Under the pieces are notes generated by a model. The model was not told the origin of the DNA and searched no databases. It worked only from the letters and a program-made list of their open reading frames with translations. Made by a program: the position numbers and the translations under genes. A stretch of 64,000 bases of DNA, from the NCBI RefSeq assembly GCF_034314085.1, contig NZ_JAVIWI010000001.1, positions 2,604,001 through 2,668,000 on the forward strand, read 5' to 3'. This DNA is from Undibacterium sp. 5I1 (GTDB lineage: Bacteria; Pseudomonadota; Gammaproteobacteria; Burkholderiales; Burkholderiaceae_D). This document shows, in pieces, positions 45,006-52,925 of the stretch (position 1 is the stretch's first letter; each line of letters starts with the position of its first letter).

Positions 45006-45701
45006 TTAACGAGATTGTCTTTGCAAAATATTGGAGAACTCTTCAATAAAAGTTTCAAACCGGATCGCCAAGCGATCAATATCATGTGAGTAGCGGTTGT
45101 ATGCCAGCACTGCAGGGATCGCCGCAAACAGACCAATGGCAGTGGCAATCAGAGCCTCGGCAATACCGGGAGCCACCGCAGCCAGCGTGGCTTGCTGCAC
45201 ATTAGCCAAACCTCGGAAGGCATTCATAATCCCCCAAACCGTACCGAACAAACCCACATATGGTGAGACCGAGCCGACTGAGGCTAAAAACGATAAGTGG
45301 GATTCCAGATGATCCATCTCGCGCTGATAAGCGGCACGCATCGCACGGCGCGCACCGTCCAGCATTGCGGTCGCATCTAAGTTCGCTTTATTTGCCGCTT
45401 TGACCTTTTGATATTCGCTCATACCGGCTTCAAAAATACGCTCTAGCGCGCCTGAGTTGTTACCACTGTTGCGACGATTGCTCATTGCCACCTGATACAA
45501 CTCACCGAGATTGCCACCGGACCAAAAATTGCGTTCAAATTCTTCCGTCTGCTTGCGCGCTTTGCTGATTGCAAACATTTTTCTGAAAATATAATTCCAG
45601 CTCGTCACTGACACGCCCACCAGCAAGAGCAACACCAGTTGTACCAAGATAGAGGCTTCGGAAATCAGGGTAAAAAATGAGAGATCTTGTGTAACGTTCA
45701 T
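45006..45701 (-). CDS. tolQ: Tol-Pal system protein TolQ
   Basis: A 231-residue three-helix inner-membrane protein of the MotA/TolQ/ExbB family. The first helix is at about residues 15-36 (EASILVQLVLLLLVGVSVTS); the later pair is at about 130-165 (LSFLASVGSVSPYVGLFGTV) and 175-200 (GIAEALIATAIGLFAAIPAV). The conserved Thr/Glu positions for the proton path are there. It forms the pentameric stator around TolR. It is 161 bases after ybgC and 5 bases before tolR. Confidence 0.96.
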   Translation of the reverse strand: MNVTQDLSFFTLISEASILVQLVLLLLVGVSVTSWNYIFRKMFAISKARKQTEEFERNFWSGGNLGELYQVAMSNRRNSGNNSGALERIFEAGMSEYQKVKAANKANLDATAMLDGARRAMRAAYQREMDHLESHLSFLASVGSVSPYVGLFGTVWGIMNAFRGLANVQQATLAAVAPGIAEALIATAIGLFAAIPAVLAYNRYSHDIDRLAIRFETFIEEFSNILQRQSR

Positions 45702-45826
45702 AAATAGTCTATCTGGGTAAGTTGATTATTCGTATGCGCACGGGTGTGTAAGTTCGCGCAACTGATGCCTGACTTTGTAACTTGCTCGGCTGATTGACCT
45801 TACAGTATTTGTTTGGTCTTATTTCT

Positions 45827-45866
45827 CTGATTTTTGCTGATTTTTGCTGATTTTTCCTGATTTTAC
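45827..45866. repeat. Tandem 10-bp repeat (CTGATTTTTG) at the ybgC end
   Basis: Four head-to-tail units, CTGATTTTTG, CTGATTTTTG, CTGATTTTTC and CTGATTTTAC, at exact 10-base spacing. The last unit reaches into the final codons of ybgC. The spacing of one helical turn could place several A/T tracts on one DNA face. Confidence 0.8.
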
Positions 45867-46264
45867 TGGCTCAGCTTTGCCAGTACTTCCGCTGGAATCG
45901 CACTTGGGCGCACAGTCGTTGTGCCAACGCATCCGACTTTGATCGTGCCGGTTGCGAGTAAGCGATCACCGCACCAGGCTTCTTGCACAAACTGGACAGA
46001 AGCGCGTCCCATCCTTTCGACCACAACGGTGAGTTTGAGTTCATCATCCAGTCTGGCGGGTGCATGATACTCGACTGCCGTGCCTTTGACGACAAACATG
46101 ACTTGATGCTGCGTGGTCATGATTTGCTGGCTGATACCGGCCGCGCGCAACCACTCGGTTCTGGCGCGCTCAAAAAACTTCAGATAATTGGCATAGAAGA
46201 CGATGCCGCCCGCATCGGTATCTTCGTAATATACACGGACAAACCAGTTGAATTCTTTAGCCAT
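45863..46264 (-). CDS. ybgC: Tol-Pal system-associated acyl-CoA thioesterase YbgC
   Basis: A 133-residue hot-dog-fold thioesterase with the family signature YYEDTDAGGIVFYANYLKFF (Asp catalytic) near residues 13-32. It hydrolyses acyl-CoA or acyl-ACP in the cytoplasm and is linked with phospholipid metabolism. It leads the ybgC-tolQ-tolR group as in many Proteobacteria. The repeat of family A (copy 4) lies only about 26 bases before its start codon, so the promoter lies in or beyond the repeat, or the gene is read from upstream. Confidence 0.95.
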   Translation of the reverse strand: MAKEFNWFVRVYYEDTDAGGIVFYANYLKFFERARTEWLRAAGISQQIMTTQHQVMFVVKGTAVEYHAPARLDDELKLTVVVERMGRASVQFVQEAWCGDRLLATGTIKVGCVGTTTVRPSAIPAEVLAKLSQ

Positions 46265-46290
46265 AATTTAGCAATAAATAAGGTAGAAAT

Positions 46291-46372
46291 TGGGGGAGTA
46301 TCCCCGATTTATATACTTAGTGTCCAGAGATTACCTAGACACTTTAAAATACCCCATCCAGTATAAAATTTC
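46291..46372 (+). repeat. Palindromic repeat family A, copy 4 (diverged)
   Basis: A shorter, diverged member: GGAGTATCCCCGATTTAT, then GTGTCCA, 9 bases, TAGACAC, then TTTAAAATACCCCATCCAG. The inner stem GTGTC/GACAC differs from TTGTC/GACAA of copy 2 by a paired change that keeps the hairpin. It fills most of the gap between the SDR gene end and ybgC. Confidence 0.65.
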
Positions 46373-46397
46373 AACCTAGTCGATCATATGCGGGGTT

Positions 46398-47150
46398 TTA
46401 CGCCGGATTACGCTTGATATTGAAAGCGCCGAAACCCTGGCAAGTCGGCATCATTTCTATGTAATTGATGTTGATATGCTTGGGCAATGTCGCAATCCAA
46501 TAGGCGGATTCGGCGATATCTGCCGCTGTCAGCGGAACCGTACCCTCGTACACTTTGGCCGCTGCCTCATCATTCCCTTTGAAGCGGACATTAGAGAATT
46601 CGGTACCGCCGCATAAGCCTGGCGCAAGATTTGTTGCCCGCACCCCAGTTCCAACCAGATCGGCACGCAGGTTGAGGGTAAATTGATCGACAAACGCTTT
46701 GGTCGCACCATATACATTGCCGCCTGGATAGGGCGTGGAACCAGCGATCGAACCGATATTGATCACCAGACCGCTGCCACGCTCCACCATCGCAGGCAAA
46801 ATAGCTCTCGTCATTCGGACTAATCCCTTGGTGTTGGTGTCGATCATGGTTTCCCAGTCATCCAGATTGGCGAGATGTGCAGGCTCCGTGCCGAGCGCCA
46901 GTCCGGCATTATTGATGAGCACATCAATCTCTTTCCATTCGGCAGGCAACTGTGCCAGCGCTGCACTGATGGATGCTTTGTCGGTGACATCCATTTTGAT
47001 AGGCAACAAGGTTGTGCCCAGTTCCGCCTGCAATGCGTCCAGACGATCCGTGCGGCGGGCAGTAGCAATGACTTTATGACCATTCGACGCAAACTTACGC
47101 GCCATTTCTTCGCCAAAACCTGAACTTGCACCGGTGATTAAAACGATCAT
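46398..47150 (-). CDS. SDR family oxidoreductase (YdfG-like)
   Basis: A 250-residue short-chain dehydrogenase. The NADP-binding TGASSGFG is at residues 6-13 (with ARRTDRL, typical of NADP preference), the NNAG motif at about 86-89 and the catalytic Ser-Tyr-Lys set at INIGSIAGSTPYPGGNVYGATKAF (YxxxK near residues 151-155). YdfG-type enzymes reduce 3-hydroxy acids and malonic semialdehyde. No promoter is obvious; the gene stands alone. The substrate is inferred from the close type, not from the sequence. Confidence 0.9.
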   Translation of the reverse strand: MIVLITGASSGFGEEMARKFASNGHKVIATARRTDRLDALQAELGTTLLPIKMDVTDKASISAALAQLPAEWKEIDVLINNAGLALGTEPAHLANLDDWETMIDTNTKGLVRMTRAILPAMVERGSGLVINIGSIAGSTPYPGGNVYGATKAFVDQFTLNLRADLVGTGVRATNLAPGLCGGTEFSNVRFKGNDEAAAKVYEGTVPLTAADIAESAYWIATLPKHININYIEMMPTCQGFGAFNIKRNPA

Positions 47151-47547
47151 GATTTCCTCTTAGTTTGATGTGATGTTGGATGTGATACTGGATTTGATGC
47201 TGATGATGTGAGTAATTTTTTGCATGGCGAACATCGTCGCGAAAACGCCTGCCCTCATTCTATGCGGTTTTTATACAATCGCTATGCCTGCGCTTGTGAC
47301 GCCTTGTAACCTCCAATTAGCAAACACCTTCAATTTATTTAACGCGAAGTATTCATCAGACTAAAACAGCGTTATTCGGCAAATCACATCCAAATCTTGC
47401 TCAAAAATGGGGCTTGGCGTAAAATTTGGGCACCATTTCGTCTCACGTGACTGGCGAAAATGTCTTAAACGCAGCAGTTTGCACAATTAGCAACAAACGC
47501 AGCGCTTAACGACAAAGATGGAGATCCATCGGGAAGCGTGAGATTTC

Positions 47548-47723
47548 AACCGAGATTTTCCATCAGGATTTGAGTTGATGACGGATGCATTTTTCGAGGC
47601 AGCTTTAGCGTGAATGAGGCGCTCATGGCGAGCCATGGGCAACGAAGAACGTCAAAAATGACCGAAAATGCGCTGTCAGCAATCAAATAGCACCTTTGGT
47701 GCGCCTGATGGAAAATCTCGGTT
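47548..47723. repeat. Long inverted repeat in front of glyA
   Basis: AACCGAGATTTTCCATCAGG (47548-47567) recurs as an exact inverted copy at 47704-47723, enclosing 136 bases. Inside, GCATTTTTCG and CGAAAATGC form a second, slightly imperfect pair, and CATGGC-GA-GCCATG a small central palindrome. The element of 176 bp could fold into one long hairpin. The 687-bp gap 47151-47837 contains no gene; the rest of it shows only the hairpin at 47740. Confidence 0.75.
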
Positions 47724-47739
47724 CAATAGCCGTGCGCCT

Positions 47740-47776
47740 GGGTAGCCTGATATGGACATAGCGATTTAGGCTGCCC
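47740..47776 (+). promoter_or_regulatory. Hairpin in the glyA leader
   Basis: GGGTAGCCT and AGGCTGCCC pair over 9 bp (one G-U) with a 19-base loop. A second possible pairing, GCCC with GGGC (47773-47776 with 47788-47791), competes for the same bases. This could be part of a leader control of glyA. I see no known riboswitch consensus. Confidence 0.4.
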
Positions 47777-47837
47777 GTTCCCTTTTCAGGGCACCAGATC
47801 ATCTGCAATTACCCTCTAATTAAACAGGAAGCTTGTC

Positions 47838-49088
47838 ATGTTCGCAAAAACTCATACCCTCGCCAACACCGATCCAGAATTGTTTGCCGTGATTCAACAA
47901 GAGAATCACCGCCAGCAAGAACATATTGAGTTGATCGCCTCAGAAAACTATACCTCACCAGCGGTGATGGAAGCCCAAGGCTCACAACTCACTAACAAAT
48001 ACGCTGAAGGCTACCCGGGCAAGCGCTACTACGGCGGTTGCGAATATGTGGACGTGGTTGAGCAAATGGCGATTGATCGCCTGAAAGAATTATTCGGCGC
48101 GAACTTCGCTAACGTCCAACCTAATTCCGGCTCCCAAGCAAACCAAGGCGTGTTCTTCGCGCTGTTAAATCCGGGCGATACCATCATGGGTATGAGCCTG
48201 GCAGAAGGCGGACATCTGACTCACGGCATGCCTCTCAACATGTCAGGCAAATGGTTTAACGTGGTGTCTTACGGACTGAATGCCGCCGAAGACATCGATT
48301 ACGATGCAATGGAAAAACTCGCGCGCGAAGCCAAACCAAAAATCATCATCGCTGGCGCATCCGCATTCTCTCTGCGCATCGACTTTGAACGCTTCAGCAA
48401 AATCGCCAAAGAAATCGGCGCCTATTTTATGGTCGACATGGCGCACTATGCCGGTCTGATCGCGGCAGGTGTTTACCCTAACCCTATGCCATTCGCCGAC
48501 GTAGTAACTTCCACCACGCACAAGAGTCTGCGCGGCCCGCGAGGCGGGATTATTTTGTCGAATGATGAAGCGATTGCCAAGAAAGTTAACTCAGCGATTT
48601 TCCCTGGAATCCAAGGCGGTCCATTGATGCACGTCATCGCAGGCAAAGCGGTGGCATTCAAAGAAGCTCTGACGCCTGAGTTCAAAGCCTACCAGCAACA
48701 AGTTGTCAAAAATGCCGCTGCACTGGCGCAAACCCTGACTGAACGTGGTCTGCGCATCGTCTCCGGCCGCACCGAGTCGCATGTGATGCTGGTCGATTTG
48801 CGTCCTAAAGGTTTGACAGGCAAAGAAGCAGAAGCCATCCTCGGCTCTGCCCACATGACCTGCAACAAAAACGGCATTCCTAACGATCCGCAAAAACCGA
48901 TGATTACCTCCGGTATCCGCTTGGGCAGCCCGGCATTCACGACGCGCGGCTTCAAAGAAGCAGAAGCGATCAAAGTCGGCCATCTGATCGCCGATGTGTT
49001 GGACAATCCAAATGATGCTGCGACCATAGAACGGGTTAAAGTCGAAGTCAAAAAACTGACCGATGCCTTCCCTGTGTATTCTGCATAA
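47838..49088 (+). CDS. glyA: Serine hydroxymethyltransferase
   Basis: A 416-residue PLP enzyme that converts serine and tetrahydrofolate to glycine and methylenetetrahydrofolate, the main source of one-carbon units. The family signatures are clear: [31 protein letters not shown], and the PLP-lysine motif [15 protein letters not shown] near residues 220-234. GAAGCTTG-type spacing before the ATG gives only a weak AGGAAG ribosome-binding site, 8 bases upstream. It has a long structured leader. nrdR follows on the same strand after a gap with a hairpin and a family A repeat. Confidence 0.98.
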   Translation: MFAKTHTLANTDPELFAVIQQENHRQQEHIELIASENYTSPAVMEAQGSQLTNKYAEGYPGKRYYGGCEYVDVVEQMAIDRLKELFGANFANVQPNSGSQANQGVFFALLNPGDTIMGMSLAEGGHLTHGMPLNMSGKWFNVVSYGLNAAEDIDYDAMEKLAREAKPKIIIAGASAFSLRIDFERFSKIAKEIGAYFMVDMAHYAGLIAAGVYPNPMPFADVVTSTTHKSLRGPRGGIILSNDEAIAKKVNSAIFPGIQGGPLMHVIAGKAVAFKEALTPEFKAYQQQVVKNAAALAQTLTERGLRIVSGRTESHVMLVDLRPKGLTGKEAEAILGSAHMTCNKNGIPNDPQKPMITSGIRLGSPAFTTRGFKEAEAIKVGHLIADVLDNPNDAATIERVKVEVKKLTDAFPVYSA

Positions 49089-49164
49089 AACGCTGCATAA
49101 AACGCAGCACAGATAATCCACCGTAAAATATTAGCGGTAGTGTAAATACGGATCGCAGTAAAAC

Positions 49165-49191
49165 CAACGCCACTCAGACCGAGTGGCGTTG
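49165..49191 (+). terminator. Hairpin after glyA, probable terminator
   Basis: CAACGCCACTC, a 5-base loop, GAGTGGCGTTG: a perfect 11-bp stem. The following sequence (TTGTAATAAC) is not a clean T run, so termination is likely but not certain. Confidence 0.6.
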
Positions 49192-49253
49192 TTGTAATAA
49201 CTGATAGTTTTTGTACCCGTTTTGCCAAATTCAGCTCATAAGTAATACAATAA

Positions 49254-49345
49254 GAATAAATATACTATCTACCTGTATATTTTAATCGTCCAGAGAAAGA
49301 CTGGACAATCAGGCATTTTCTATAAAAATAATGGGGAGTATGTAC
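49254..49345 (-). repeat. Palindromic repeat family A, copy 5
   Basis: A family A copy in the opposite orientation. On the minus strand it reads ACATACTCCCCATTATTTTT, then TTGTCCAG, 7 bases, CTGGACGA, then TTAAAATATACAGGTAG. The inner stem is extended by one G-C pair relative to copy 2. It ends about 36 bases before the nrdR start. Confidence 0.85.
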
Positions 49346-49380
49346 TCTACGCTGCATTTTCTTCCCGACTTGGAGTCAGC

Positions 49381-49848
49381 ATGAAATGTCCGTTCTGTCA
49401 CCACGATGACACGCAAGTAATCGACACCCGCGTGCCGGATGACGGCAATACCATCCGCCGCCGCCGCCGTTGCGCCAATTGCGATAAACGCTTTACGACA
49501 TACGAGCGAATCGAGCTGGCGATGCCTGTCATCGTCAAAAAGAATGGCAGTAGAACCGAATTTGAAACCGCCAAATTACGCGGCAGCCTGATGCTAGCCT
49601 TGCGCAAGCGTCCCGTATCGGCAGAAGCGGTGGACAATGCCATCCAGCGCATAGAAGAAAAACTCCTGGCCAGCGGTGAGCGCGAAGTCGTTTCTGGCCA
49701 CGTCGGTGAACTGGTTATGCGCGAACTAAAACGTCTGGACAAAGTCGCCTACATCCGATTTGCCTCGGTGTATAAAAGTTTTGAAGACGTATCAGAATTT
49801 GCCGAAGCGATTCAAGAAATTGCACAAGAAAAAAAGCCAAAGAAATAG
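49381..49848 (+). CDS. nrdR: Transcriptional repressor NrdR
   Basis: A 155-residue regulator. The N-terminal zinc ribbon has C3, C6, C31 and C34 ([22 protein letters not shown]) and is followed by an ATP-cone (about residues 49-139) that binds ATP or dATP. It represses ribonucleotide reductase genes through NrdR boxes when dATP is high. It often follows glyA in Burkholderiales, as here. The upstream repeat leaves little room for its own promoter, unless the repeat supplies it. Confidence 0.97.
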   Translation: MKCPFCHHDDTQVIDTRVPDDGNTIRRRRRCANCDKRFTTYERIELAMPVIVKKNGSRTEFETAKLRGSLMLALRKRPVSAEAVDNAIQRIEEKLLASGEREVVSGHVGELVMRELKRLDKVAYIRFASVYKSFEDVSEFAEAIQEIAQEKKPKK

Positions 49849-49858
49849 ATCGCTAAAC

Positions 49859-49902
49859 TGCTGGAAAAGTGGGTGCCGGGCGCTGCACTGCCGGGCTTTT
49901 TC
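49859..49902 (+). terminator. Probable terminator after nrdR
   Basis: GCTGGAAAAG and CTTTTTCAGC pair as the outer stem, with a GC-rich inner part (GCCGGGC twice). A T run lies inside the 3' arm. Shape and position fit a terminator, but the inner pairing is not clean. Confidence 0.45.
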
Positions 49903-49977
49903 AGCGTTCCGTCCTATGCCACATTGATATGAGACATCTGATAAACTCAGGGACTTTTCAGAACCTCGGGCAGACCA

Positions 49978-50691
49978 ATGTCAATCGCATTTTTTATGAC
50001 ACACAGCGGCATCGATCAAGCACAATTACCGCTTGATTTTGCGACGCAAGTTTCCAGCTACCAAGAACAACTGCAGCAATTCATCAGATCAACTGAAAAA
50101 GACACGCAAGTCCAATGGCAATATCAAGTGCCAGAACTGGGCGAAGGCGGATCATGCTCTTTGTTTGATCAGCTATCCGCCACGCCCTACGATCTCGCCG
50201 CCAGCCTGGGCGGACAAACGTCTGACAATCTGCGGCTGTTGCAACGAGTGACTGCGCTGGTCAAGTTTTATCAGCAACACAGCGGCAGCCAGTGGTTTGG
50301 CGTATATCAAAAAAATGATCAGAAAATCGACCGAACAGATTCCGAATCAGATAGTAATGCAGTGTTAGTGAAACTCGCCTACTTTGGCGCCGCATCGCGT
50401 GCCGAATTTCCGCTCACGCCCGAATTTGCTGCCATCAGTAATAACAGCACCGTCGGCATCAGCGGCAAAGGCCGGATTATCAATAACGTCAGCGCCTATC
50501 TCGCAACCGGCGGCGAATATTACACCTGCGATCCTAAAGTGCAGGCAGAGGCATGCTTGCCGATCCTCGCAGCGGATGGTCGCGTACTGGGGATTATCGA
50601 TTCCGAAGCATTCACACAGAATATTTTTAGCGGAGCAGAGCTTGCTTTACTTGTCGCAGTAGCTACCAGTTTATCTAGCATTCTTGGCTAA
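49978..50691 (+). CDS. GAF domain protein (fRMsr-like C-terminus)
   Basis: A 237-residue soluble protein. A less conserved N-terminal half (about 100 residues) precedes a GAF-like domain. The C-terminal part, GISGKGRIINNVSAYLATGG, YYTCDPKVQAEACLPIL and GRVLGIIDSEAF, resembles the free methionine-R-sulfoxide reductase type of GAF domain, in which a Cys-Asp and a Ser/Cys-Glu segment sit at similar places. C186-like and C194-like cysteines might be redox-active. Activity is uncertain, because the motif differs from classical fRMsr. It stands between nrdR and frmA on the same strand. Confidence 0.65.
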   Translation: MSIAFFMTHSGIDQAQLPLDFATQVSSYQEQLQQFIRSTEKDTQVQWQYQVPELGEGGSCSLFDQLSATPYDLAASLGGQTSDNLRLLQRVTALVKFYQQHSGSQWFGVYQKNDQKIDRTDSESDSNAVLVKLAYFGAASRAEFPLTPEFAAISNNSTVGISGKGRIINNVSAYLATGGEYYTCDPKVQAEACLPILAADGRVLGIIDSEAFTQNIFSGAELALLVAVATSLSSILG

Positions 50692-50802
50692 AATTGCTCT
50701 CAGCTTTAAGTCGTTCGTTACGCATCTACCCATTACGGCTTTACTCATTACAGTTCTACATATTACAGTTCACCCTACCTCCTATCACGACAAAGGACAG
50801 AC

Positions 50803-51909
50803 ATGAAAACCAAAGCAGCAGTCGCATGGCAAGCCGGCAAACCACTGACGATTGAAGAAGTTGAACTGGGAGGCCCCAGAGCTGGTGAAGTCTTAGTCGA
50901 AATCAAAGCCACTGGCATTTGCCACACCGATTACTACACCTTGTCTGGCGCTGATCCTGAGGGTATTTTCCCGGCGATTCTTGGGCATGAAGGCGCAGGC
51001 GTCGTGGTCGATGTCGGCCCCGGCGTTAAGAGTTTGAAAAAAGATGATCATGTGATCCCGCTCTATACGCCTGAGTGCCGTGAATGCAAATTTTGCCTTT
51101 CACAAAAAACCAATCTTTGTCAGGCAATCCGCAGCACCCAAGGTCGCGGTCTGATGCCAGATGCGACTAGCCGTTTCTCATTAGATGGCAAGCCGCTGTA
51201 TCACTACATGGGTACATCGACTTTCTCCAATTACATCGTAGTGCCAGAAATCGCTCTCGCAAAAATTCGTAAAGATGCTCCTTTCGACAAAGTCTGCTAC
51301 ATCGGTTGCGGCGTTACCACTGGCGTCGGCGCTGTGTTGTTTACAGCCAAAGTTGAGGCTGGAGCCAACGTAGTCGTCTTCGGTCTCGGCGGCATTGGCC
51401 TGAATGTGATTCAGGCAGCGCGTATGGTCGGCGCAAATAAGATTATCGGCGTTGATATCAATCCAAGTCGTGAAGCCATGGCGCGTAAATTTGGCATGAC
51501 GCATTTCGTCAATCCAAAGGAATCCGGCAATGTCGTGGATGCGATTATCGGCCTGACTGACGGCGGCGCTGATTATAGTTTTGAATGCATCGGCAACACC
51601 ACTACGATGCGCCAGTCCTTAGAATCCTGTCATAAAGGCTGGGGTCAATCGATTATCATCGGCGTTGCCGCAGCGGGACAAGAAATTAGTACACGTCCAT
51701 TCCAGTTGGTCACTGGCCGGGTTTGGAAAGGATCTGCTTTCGGTGGTGCCCGTGGCCGCACCGACGTACCAAAAATCGTCGACTGGTACATGGAAGGCAA
51801 GCTCAACATCGACGACCTGATTACGCACAAGCTCCCATTAGAACGCATCAACGAAGGCTTTGACTTAATGAAGAGCGGAGAGTCGATTCGTTCTGTTGTC
51901 GAATTTTAA
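50803..51909 (+). CDS. frmA: S-(hydroxymethyl)glutathione dehydrogenase / class III alcohol dehydrogenase
   Basis: A 368-residue zinc alcohol dehydrogenase of class III. The catalytic zinc ligands are C40 and H62 ([16 protein letters not shown]), and the structural zinc cysteines are C92, C95, C98 and C106. The NAD fold has [13 protein letters not shown] near residue 193. It oxidises S-hydroxymethylglutathione, formed from formaldehyde and glutathione, to S-formylglutathione. A ribosome-binding site (AAAGGACAG) precedes the ATG. The next gene, fghA, completes the pathway. No FrmR-type regulator is nearby. Confidence 0.97.
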   Translation: MKTKAAVAWQAGKPLTIEEVELGGPRAGEVLVEIKATGICHTDYYTLSGADPEGIFPAILGHEGAGVVVDVGPGVKSLKKDDHVIPLYTPECRECKFCLSQKTNLCQAIRSTQGRGLMPDATSRFSLDGKPLYHYMGTSTFSNYIVVPEIALAKIRKDAPFDKVCYIGCGVTTGVGAVLFTAKVEAGANVVVFGLGGIGLNVIQAARMVGANKIIGVDINPSREAMARKFGMTHFVNPKESGNVVDAIIGLTDGGADYSFECIGNTTTMRQSLESCHKGWGQSIIIGVAAAGQEISTRPFQLVTGRVWKGSAFGGARGRTDVPKIVDWYMEGKLNIDDLITHKLPLERINEGFDLMKSGESIRSVVEF

Positions 51910-51960
51910 GCTAAATTATTCTGAGCAAACTAATTTAAGTGAACTGAAACAGGAGTCAAG

Positions 51961-52821
51961 ATGACCGCGACCGCATTAGAAACAATCAGCGAGCACGCCT
52001 GTTACGGTGGCGTGCAAGGTTTTTATCGGCATGAGTCGAGTGAGATCGGATTGCCTATGCGGTTTTCGGTATTCCAGCCACCACAAGCCAAAGAGAGAGC
52101 AGTCCCGGTCTTATTCTATTTGGCGGGACTCACCTGCAATGAAGAAACCTTCATGATCAAAGCCGGTGCGCAAAGACTGGCGGCGGAACTAGGCATCATG
52201 TTAGTCGCGCCAGATACCAGCCCCCGCGGTGCCGAAGTACCAGGCGAAAGCGAAAGCTGGGATTTCGGTTTGGCGGCAGGATTTTATCTGGATGCCATAG
52301 AACTACCGTGGGAAAAACATTACCGCATGTATTCTTACGTAGTACATGAGTTACGCCAAAAAGTACTGAACAATTTTACTGCACGTGAAGATCGTATCGG
52401 CATCTTTGGTCACTCCATGGGCGGTCACGGTGCGCTGACGCTAGCCTTACGCAACCGTGACATCTACCGCTCGGTCTCTGCCTTCGCGCCGATCGTCGCG
52501 CCAACAAAATGTCCTTGGGGTCAAAAAGCATTTCGTGGCTATTTAGGATCAGATCAAAGTCACTGGCTGGATTACGATGCATCGATCTTGATGGCGAATA
52601 CTGATACGCCGTTTCCAAACGGCATATTGATTGATCAGGGCTTAAGCGATAAATTTTTAGCGGAGCAATTACTGCCAGAAGAGTTTGAAATGGCGTGCAA
52701 AATGGCAAACCAGCCATTAACCCTGCGACGTCATGCAGGCTATGACCATGGCTACTACTTCATCACTAGTTTTATTGAAGATCACTTGCGGTTTCATGCC
52801 GGGACTTTGAACGCTGCATAA
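51961..52821 (+). CDS. fghA: S-formylglutathione hydrolase
   Basis: A 286-residue alpha/beta hydrolase of the esterase D family. The nucleophile is S152 in GHSMGGHGA; the acid is D230 in DQGLSDKFL and the histidine H263 in GYDHGYYF. LTCNEETFMIKAGAQ, typical of the family, is at residues 57-71. It hydrolyses S-formylglutathione to formate and glutathione. It follows frmA by 51 bases in one transcription unit, with CAGGAG at its start, and is closed by a strong terminator. Confidence 0.97.
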   Translation: MTATALETISEHACYGGVQGFYRHESSEIGLPMRFSVFQPPQAKERAVPVLFYLAGLTCNEETFMIKAGAQRLAAELGIMLVAPDTSPRGAEVPGESESWDFGLAAGFYLDAIELPWEKHYRMYSYVVHELRQKVLNNFTAREDRIGIFGHSMGGHGALTLALRNRDIYRSVSAFAPIVAPTKCPWGQKAFRGYLGSDQSHWLDYDASILMANTDTPFPNGILIDQGLSDKFLAEQLLPEEFEMACKMANQPLTLRRHAGYDHGYYFITSFIEDHLRFHAGTLNAA

Positions 52822-52823
52822 AG

Positions 52824-52862
52824 AAAAACCGTATTGAAGTACTAACTTCAATACGGTTTTTT
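52824..52862. terminator. Bidirectional terminator between fghA and the HerA-like gene
   Basis: AAAAACCGTATTGAAGT, a 4-base loop, ACTTCAATACGGTTTTTT: a stem of at least 16 bp with A/T runs at both ends. It lies between convergent genes and can end both transcripts. Confidence 0.95.
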
Positions 52863-52925
52863 CGATGACTGATTGCTAGATATCGGACATTCAAAATTCA
52901 GCAGTACGATATCATCAAAGTTTAT

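Noticed and set aside
47151..47837. Glycine or tetrahydrofolate riboswitch in front of glyA
   Set aside because: I could not find the consensus cores of these riboswitches. The inverted repeat and hairpin there do not match them.
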